The position numbers and the translations under genes are program-made. From Elephas maximus indicus (Eukaryota; Chordata; Mammalia; Proboscidea; Elephantidae), in the NCBI RefSeq assembly GCF_024166365.1, contig NC_064827.1, positions 54,278,635 through 54,342,634 on the forward strand: a stretch of 64,000 bases of DNA, given 5' to 3'. Positions 59,617 to 64,000 of this stretch are shown here, in pieces. Numbering within the stretch: the stretch's first letter is position 1; every line of letters begins with the position of its first letter. The notes below the pieces were generated by a model, which was given only the letters and a program-made list of their open reading frames with translations, searched no databases and had not been told where the DNA came from.

Positions 59617-60513
59617 ATGGCGATAGGGAATCACTCTTCCGTGACTGAATTCTTCCTGGTGGGGCTTTCCCAATACCCGGAGCTCCAGCTTTCTCTGTTT
59701 GTGCTCTGCCTCATCATGTACCTGATAATCCTCCTGGGAAACAGCCTCCTCATTACCATCAGCATCCTAGATTCCCGCCTCCACACCCCTATGTATTTCT
59801 TCCTTGGGAACCTCTCATTCTTGGATATCTGTTATACAACATCAACCATTCCTCAAATGCTCATCACATTTGGATCTGAGAGAAAATCCATCTCTTTCAT
59901 TGGCTGTGTACTGCAGATGGTTGTGTCACTTGGTTTGGGCTCCACTGAATGTGTCCTCCTTGCTATGATGGCCTATGACAGGTACGTGGCCATCTGCAAC
60001 CCACTGAGGTACCCCATCATCATGAACAGGGTACTATGTATGCACATGGCCACATGGTCCTGGATCACAGGCTATCTGAACTCCCTAGTACAAACAAGCT
60101 TTACAATGGTGTTGCCTTTCTGTGGGAATAATATCATTGATCATATTACTTGTGAGATCGTAGCTCTACTTAAACTTGTCTGCTCAGATATCACCATCAA
60201 TATACTTATCATGACAGTGGGAAGTATTGTTTTACTGATGATTCCTCTGACGTTAATTTTTATCTCATATGTTTTTATTCTCTCTTCCATACTGAGAATT
60301 AATTCTGCTGAGGGAAGAAAGAAAGCCTTTTCTACCTGTTCAGCTCACCTGACTGTTGTCATCTTATTCTATGGTTCAGCCCTTTTTATGTACATGAAGC
60401 CCAAGTCAAAAGACACAAAGACATCTGATGAGATCATTGGACTGTCTTATGGTGTGGTGACCCCAATGTTGAACCCAATCATCTATAGCCTGAGGAACAA
60501 GGAGGTAAAATAG
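59617..60513 (+). CDS. OR13D1: Olfactory receptor OR13D1-like, C-terminal tail truncated
   Basis: A 298-residue class II odorant receptor with all seven helices: N-glycosylation site NHS (5-7), GN (41-42), LHTPMYFF (55-62), C97, [10 protein letters not shown] (118-127), loop-2 cysteines C169, C179 and C189, SY (217-218), KAFSTCSAH (236-244) and [12 protein letters not shown] (283-294). It stops right after KEVK. Receptor 1 has GAG at the next codon and this copy has TAG, and the following codons (AVMKVLNRHLHRWKI) still match the family before a natural stop, so a single base change removed about 16 residues of cytoplasmic tail. The core is intact, so it may still work; alternatively it is a young pseudogene. 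Its helix 2-3 region keeps the common OR13D1 pattern ([18 protein letters not shown]), unlike receptor 1. Confidence 0.9.
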   Translation: MAIGNHSSVTEFFLVGLSQYPELQLSLFVLCLIMYLIILLGNSLLITISILDSRLHTPMYFFLGNLSFLDICYTTSTIPQMLITFGSERKSISFIGCVLQMVVSLGLGSTECVLLAMMAYDRYVAICNPLRYPIIMNRVLCMHMATWSWITGYLNSLVQTSFTMVLPFCGNNIIDHITCEIVALLKLVCSDITINILIMTVGSIVLLMIPLTLIFISYVFILSSILRINSAEGRKKAFSTCSAHLTVVILFYGSALFMYMKPKSKDTKTSDEIIGLSYGVVTPMLNPIIYSLRNKEVK

Positions 60514-60789
60514 GCTGTGATGAAAGTCCTGAATAGACACCTACATCGATGGAAAATATGTAAGGCCTTGAGGCATGTGACATCCTTAATGAGGAACAAG
60601 ATCAGGTCTTTTGCATTCACAAATGAAGTCAGAGAACCCAGAGTCAAGGGAGCTTTTGTGCTTGCAAAGCCAATTATGGAACTCCCATGCTTTTCAACAT
60701 AGAATGCCCACATAAGTCTCTCTGAATAGTGTCTGGCCTGCAGAGTAGCTGTATGCAGCTCTGTCAATTGGCCATATAAAAGGCATTTG

Positions 60790-60980
60790 GCTTTTCTTCA
60801 GAGTGACTCTCTCTCCCCTCTCCTCTCTATATTCACTTGCTTTCTCTCTCTCTCTCATTTTTTTCTCCCTTTTGTCTCCTCTATTTCCTCCTCTTCCTTC
60901 TCCAATCCTGTCCTCTCTCCTCTGTCTACTTCTTTTTTCCTCCCTCCTTCTCCTCGTTCTCCTTTCTCAGATTCTTTGAA
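60790..60980. repeat. Pyrimidine-rich tract after receptor 2
   Basis: Dense C/T sequence ('gactctctctcccctctcct' and onward). A shorter version lies after receptor 1 (11165-11260), so it belongs to the unit. The frames through it are compositional artefacts. Confidence 0.7.
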
Positions 60981-61455
60981 CTGAACATCTATTATTTTTG
61001 TCATCCTAACATCTCCTCTTCTGGTAAAAGAATACGTATTTTTCTCTTAAGGATCCAACATTCCTTTATTCACAGTCCATGTTGTGCTGGGTAGGCTGAC
61101 CAAACCCTCTGGAAATAGGAGTAATCATGAAACAAAGTTCTAGTCAATTCAAGAAGGAAATCCATCTAGCCATAGTGATTCATTCAGGGTAGCATTTAAA
61201 CCAAGCCAGGCTAATCAAACTCAGTACCAAGAGTGTTGCTTCAATATCAGAAAAGAGGCATTCTTTCTGCTTGTGTTGCTATAACTGGTAGAAGTGTACC
61301 TGGAGTCAATCTTTGCCAAAATATGGGGAAAGCCTAACTAAGAGGTAAATCAGAGCTGAGGGGAAGGAGGGTATGCCTGATGCTGTTGTTTTAATTCTTA
61401 GACCCAAATGTACCTGAAGTCAGATTCACCATTATTCTTTTTAGTTATACATGTC

Positions 61456-61461
61456 AATAAA
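61456..61461 (+). promoter_or_regulatory. Candidate poly(A) signal of receptor 2
   Basis: AATAAA in 'catgtcaataaattac', matching the site 1 kb after receptor 1. Confidence 0.4.
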
Positions 61462-61824
61462 TTACGTTTTTTATAAAAAACTAATTTGAGTTGGACTTTT
61501 ATCACTTACAACTATATGGTCCCAACTTGTACATTCCTTTCCTCCCCTCTCTCCACTCATATTTTTGAAGCAAAAAATTATGAGGATATGTGTCTGATTG
61601 GCACCATGTTCTCCAGCCTTCAGGTGTTCTCCTTATGTTTATTAATTAAATTATAATAATTGAACTGCTATTCTGAATGCCTGCAGGAACTCCAGTCAGC
61701 TCCTCAATTACTTCTGATGAATGTTTACATAACTGTACTTTCTGGTTTTTATTTTTGCTCCACACTATTGCTCTGGGTTTCTCACCATTCTGCTCTAGTA
61801 ATTTTTTTTTTAAGTAATTTATTT

Positions 61825-62650
61825 TGTTATTGTTGTTGTTGAGAATATACACAGCAAAACATAAACCAATTCAACAGTTTCTACATGTACAATTCAGTGA
61901 CACTGATTACATTCTTTGAGTTATGCCACCATTCTTACCCTCCTTTTCTGAGTTATTCCTCATTTATTAACATAAACTCACTGCCCCCTCAGGCCCCTAT
62001 CTAATGTTTTGAGTTGCTGTTGTCAATCTGATCCCATATAGACAGTTCTTATAAGAGCATAATGCTCAAGGCAGACATTTTTTACTGGTTAAGTAAATTC
62101 TTTGGTTCTAAGAAGACTTCAGGAGATATTTTTGGTTTAAGGTTTAAAGATTATCTCAGGGCAGTAGTTTCAGAGGTCAGTTCAGCCTCCATGGCTCCAA
62201 AATGTCTGTATTCTATGAGAATTTGTAATTCTGTTCCAAATTTTCCCCGTTTTGATCAGGATTCCTCTACAGAATCCTTGATCGAAATGTTCAGTAATGG
62301 TAGCTGGGCACCAACCAGTTCTGGGCTCATGGCAAAGGAGGCAGTTGATGATGAAGGTAACCAGCCACACATTCCATTTCTTCCTCCTATTCCTGACTCT
62401 CTTTTCTCTGTTACTCCAGGTAAATAGAGACCAATTGTTGTGTCTCTTGGATGGTCACTCAAAAGCCTTTAAGAGCCCAGGCACTACTTAACAAACTAGG
62501 AGGCAGAACAGAAGCATTAAACACATCATTATGCCAATTAACTGGGATGTCTCACGAAAGCATGACACTAAACCTCCAAACCAAGGAACCAAATCCCATG
62601 AGGTGTTTGGCTATACATAAGCAGCCTCAGCAGCTTTTTTTTTTTTTTTT
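61825..62650 (-). mobile_element. L1 3' UTR remnant
   Basis: 'aacataaaccaattcaacag', 'caattcagtgacactgatta' and 'aaagcctttaagagcccagg' with 'tatgccaattaactgggatg' follow the same order as the reverse L1 end at 2862-3732. It is older and of another subfamily. Frames of up to 121 codons inside it (62062-62427) match nothing and are not called. Confidence 0.65.
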
Positions 62651-63210
62651 TGGTCATTGCAGTCAAAATATCTATCAGACAACTTTTGCCAATTCAACTT
62701 TTTACAGGTGTACAACTTATTGACAGCACTTACAATAATCTTGTAAGTATATTTCTGTGTTATTTAAGCTGTCAAAAATACACTTTGCCCATAAATAATT
62801 GACATAAGTTTCTTTAATATCCACATTCGAAATACTACCTAAGTAAAAAAGTAAAGGCCACCTTTATTTAGGCTTGTGAATAAGATAAAGGGACCCTGAT
62901 ACAGTAATAAAAAGAAATTACTATTAAATTTAATTTGCTCTTGTTATCTATTAGATATGCCCCTTCACATGGGCCCTTTTTAGACCATTTTCTTCCTTAG
63001 TTCCTGGTCTGCTACCATTTTGGTATTGTCTATCCATTTCCTTTTTCCCTAAGAATCAGCATTTCTCCCAATAAAAATGAGTGGATACATAACTCAGCAC
63101 TCTTCAACATGGTCCTTCCGAAAATGGACAGTGAATCTACCCCCAAAACAGACTGCAGCTTCTTAGAACCGTAGGAAAGGAATTCAGAGTGTTTTAAATG
63201 TATGTGCTCA
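62651..63210. other. Unit C 3' flank
   Basis: Starts with a T run at 62636-62652. Partly aligns to unit A (12640-13160). No gene seen. Confidence 0.4.
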
Positions 63211-63260
63211 CCATCAATGATTTAGAAATACTGAAATACGATCTGTAAGCGCTTTTGGGA

Positions 63261-63719
63261 TGTGTTCTGTTGGTGAAAGCTCCTTGGCTGTACCTGTAGG
63301 ATTTCTGTCCTTTCAATGAGAAGTAAAAGAAAAAAAAAAAAAAACCCAACCCATTTATTGGCTTTTATTATCAGTATCAGAATTATTATTATAATATTTA
63401 TAAAACTGGTATACACGAGGTTCATTCTTAACAAAGAAAAACAGTCCAACAATCAAAAGTACTTAAAACATCCTCTTGGAGCTTCTTAAAAATTCCAATA
63501 CCACAGCAATGCTTATAAAAATTCCGTTTACTTTAGAGCCCACAGCTACTCTAGAGCATCTCTTTCTACCTTTTCCCAATATCCTGTCTTCTCTACCGTT
63601 TTCACCTACTTCTTTGCCATCTCATCTTTCCTTAATCACAATAGCCTCTTTTAAGTAAAATAGAGTATGTGTCCTAGGGCTAGGGACTGGAGAAAAGATG
63701 AGTTTTTTTTTAAAGTGAG
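63261..63719. other. Unassigned intergenic stretch
   Basis: Beyond the visible end of unit C. No gene or recognised repeat. Confidence 0.4.
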
Positions 63720-63737
63720 ATAAAATATGAGTGTGGT

Positions 63738-63872
63738 TACACAGGCAGATATGTATGCATGTATGTATATAGGAAGGTATATGTGTGTATACACATGTGC
63801 ACATATAGGTGTATCTGTAGGCATATGTATACACATGTATGTGTGTGCTGCATATATTCATATATATAATCA
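63738..63872. repeat. Alternating purine-pyrimidine repeat (TG/TA/CA)
   Basis: Degenerate (TATG)n and (CACA)n text such as 'gtatgtatataggaaggtat' and 'tatgtatacacatgtatgtg'. Three overlapping frames of Y, H and T residues are artefacts of the repeat. Confidence 0.85.
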
Positions 63873-64000
63873 AGCACTTAAGGGCCACAGTTATGGATAC
63901 TTCCTAGACATAACCAAACACCTTCTGGGATTGGCTTACTGGGTTTGAAGGCTTAGGACCATCGTCTCATGGGACAACTCAATTGATTGGCACAGCATGG
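63873..64000 (+). mobile_element. L1 3' UTR, cut by the window edge
   Basis: 'ggcttaggaccatcgtctca' and 'caactcaattgattggcaca' match 52480-52530 of the unit C L1. It continues beyond the window. Confidence 0.7.

Larger units (their letters stand above)
50905..63260 (+). repeat. Duplication unit C (olfactory receptor 2 copy)
   Basis: Colinear with unit A and, in its first half, with unit B. It is interrupted by an L1 (51447-53705, carrying a solo LTR), AfroSINEs, an RTE end and an L1 3' UTR (61825-62650). It resembles B more than A in keeping 50905-51440 and the L1 scrap at 57310-57780. It lacks A's segment 6545-7190. Confidence 0.8.

Noticed and set aside
62062-62427. 121-codon frame after receptor 2
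   Set aside because: It runs through an L1 3' UTR on the opposite strand from the element. It resembles no protein and overlaps other random frames.
63622-63948. Overlapping frames rich in Tyr, His and Thr
   Set aside because: Products of the TG/TA/CA repeat, open on both strands.
1-64000. CRISPR arrays, bacterial operons, integrated phage or plasmid parts
   Set aside because: Repeats are interspersed SINEs and LINEs typical of a mammal. No regularly spaced short repeats or prokaryotic genes are present.

Overview
The window is nuclear DNA from an afrotherian mammal, most likely an elephant or close relative. The evidence is the density of AfroSINEs (tRNA-derived SINEs with the 'ccctggtggcacagtgg' head and the 'gtcgctatgagtcggaa' tail) and several copies of an RTE LINE whose 3' end carries the same tail plus 'cacctaacaacaacaac'. 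There is no bacterial, organellar or viral gene content. Almost all open reading frames in the window are shadows of retroelements.

Only two protein-coding genes are supported: two class II olfactory receptors of the OR13D1 type, both on the + strand. One is complete (9805-10743, 312 codons). The other (59617-60513) is complete except that a stop codon removes about 16 residues of its cytoplasmic tail. Each has a matching splice acceptor just before the start codon and a matching AATAAA about 1 kb downstream, as expected for single-coding-exon OR genes.

The main architecture is an old local duplication. Unit A (about 971-13165) and unit C (about 50905-63260) are colinear and each carries one receptor. 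Unit B (about 41000-46465) matches only the part upstream of the receptor. Ancient MIR copies are shared between units, but no AfroSINE is. Unit A also has a Tigger/MER2-type DNA transposon whose site looks empty in unit C. The first 198 bases of the two coding regions are nevertheless about 96% identical, against about 73% just downstream, which suggests gene conversion.

Layout: 1-970 unassigned; 971-13165 unit A with an RTE, an L1 end, MIRs, the Tigger element and receptor 1; 13170-16526 AfroSINE plus near-full-length RTE; 16527-19200 SINEs and L2 remnants; 19200-23480 an old L1 split by a near-full-length RTE; 24045-25225 a fossil MaLR; 26096-27484 a 5'-truncated RTE; 28465-29560 and 32440-33046 L1 3' ends; 33100-37330 a very old L1/HAL1 with SINEs and a tRNA-Ala-like sequence; 38008-40475 internally deleted and partial RTEs; 41000-46465 unit B; 46465-47640 a MaLR LTR and an L1 ORF1 remnant; 48550-50890 an RTE; 50905-63260 unit C, carrying an L1 that itself carries a solo LTR, SINEs and receptor 2; 63700-64000 a simple repeat and an L1 edge.

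All alignments and identities here were made by eye. Repeat family names are recognitions from memory and boundaries are approximate unless a target-site duplication is quoted.
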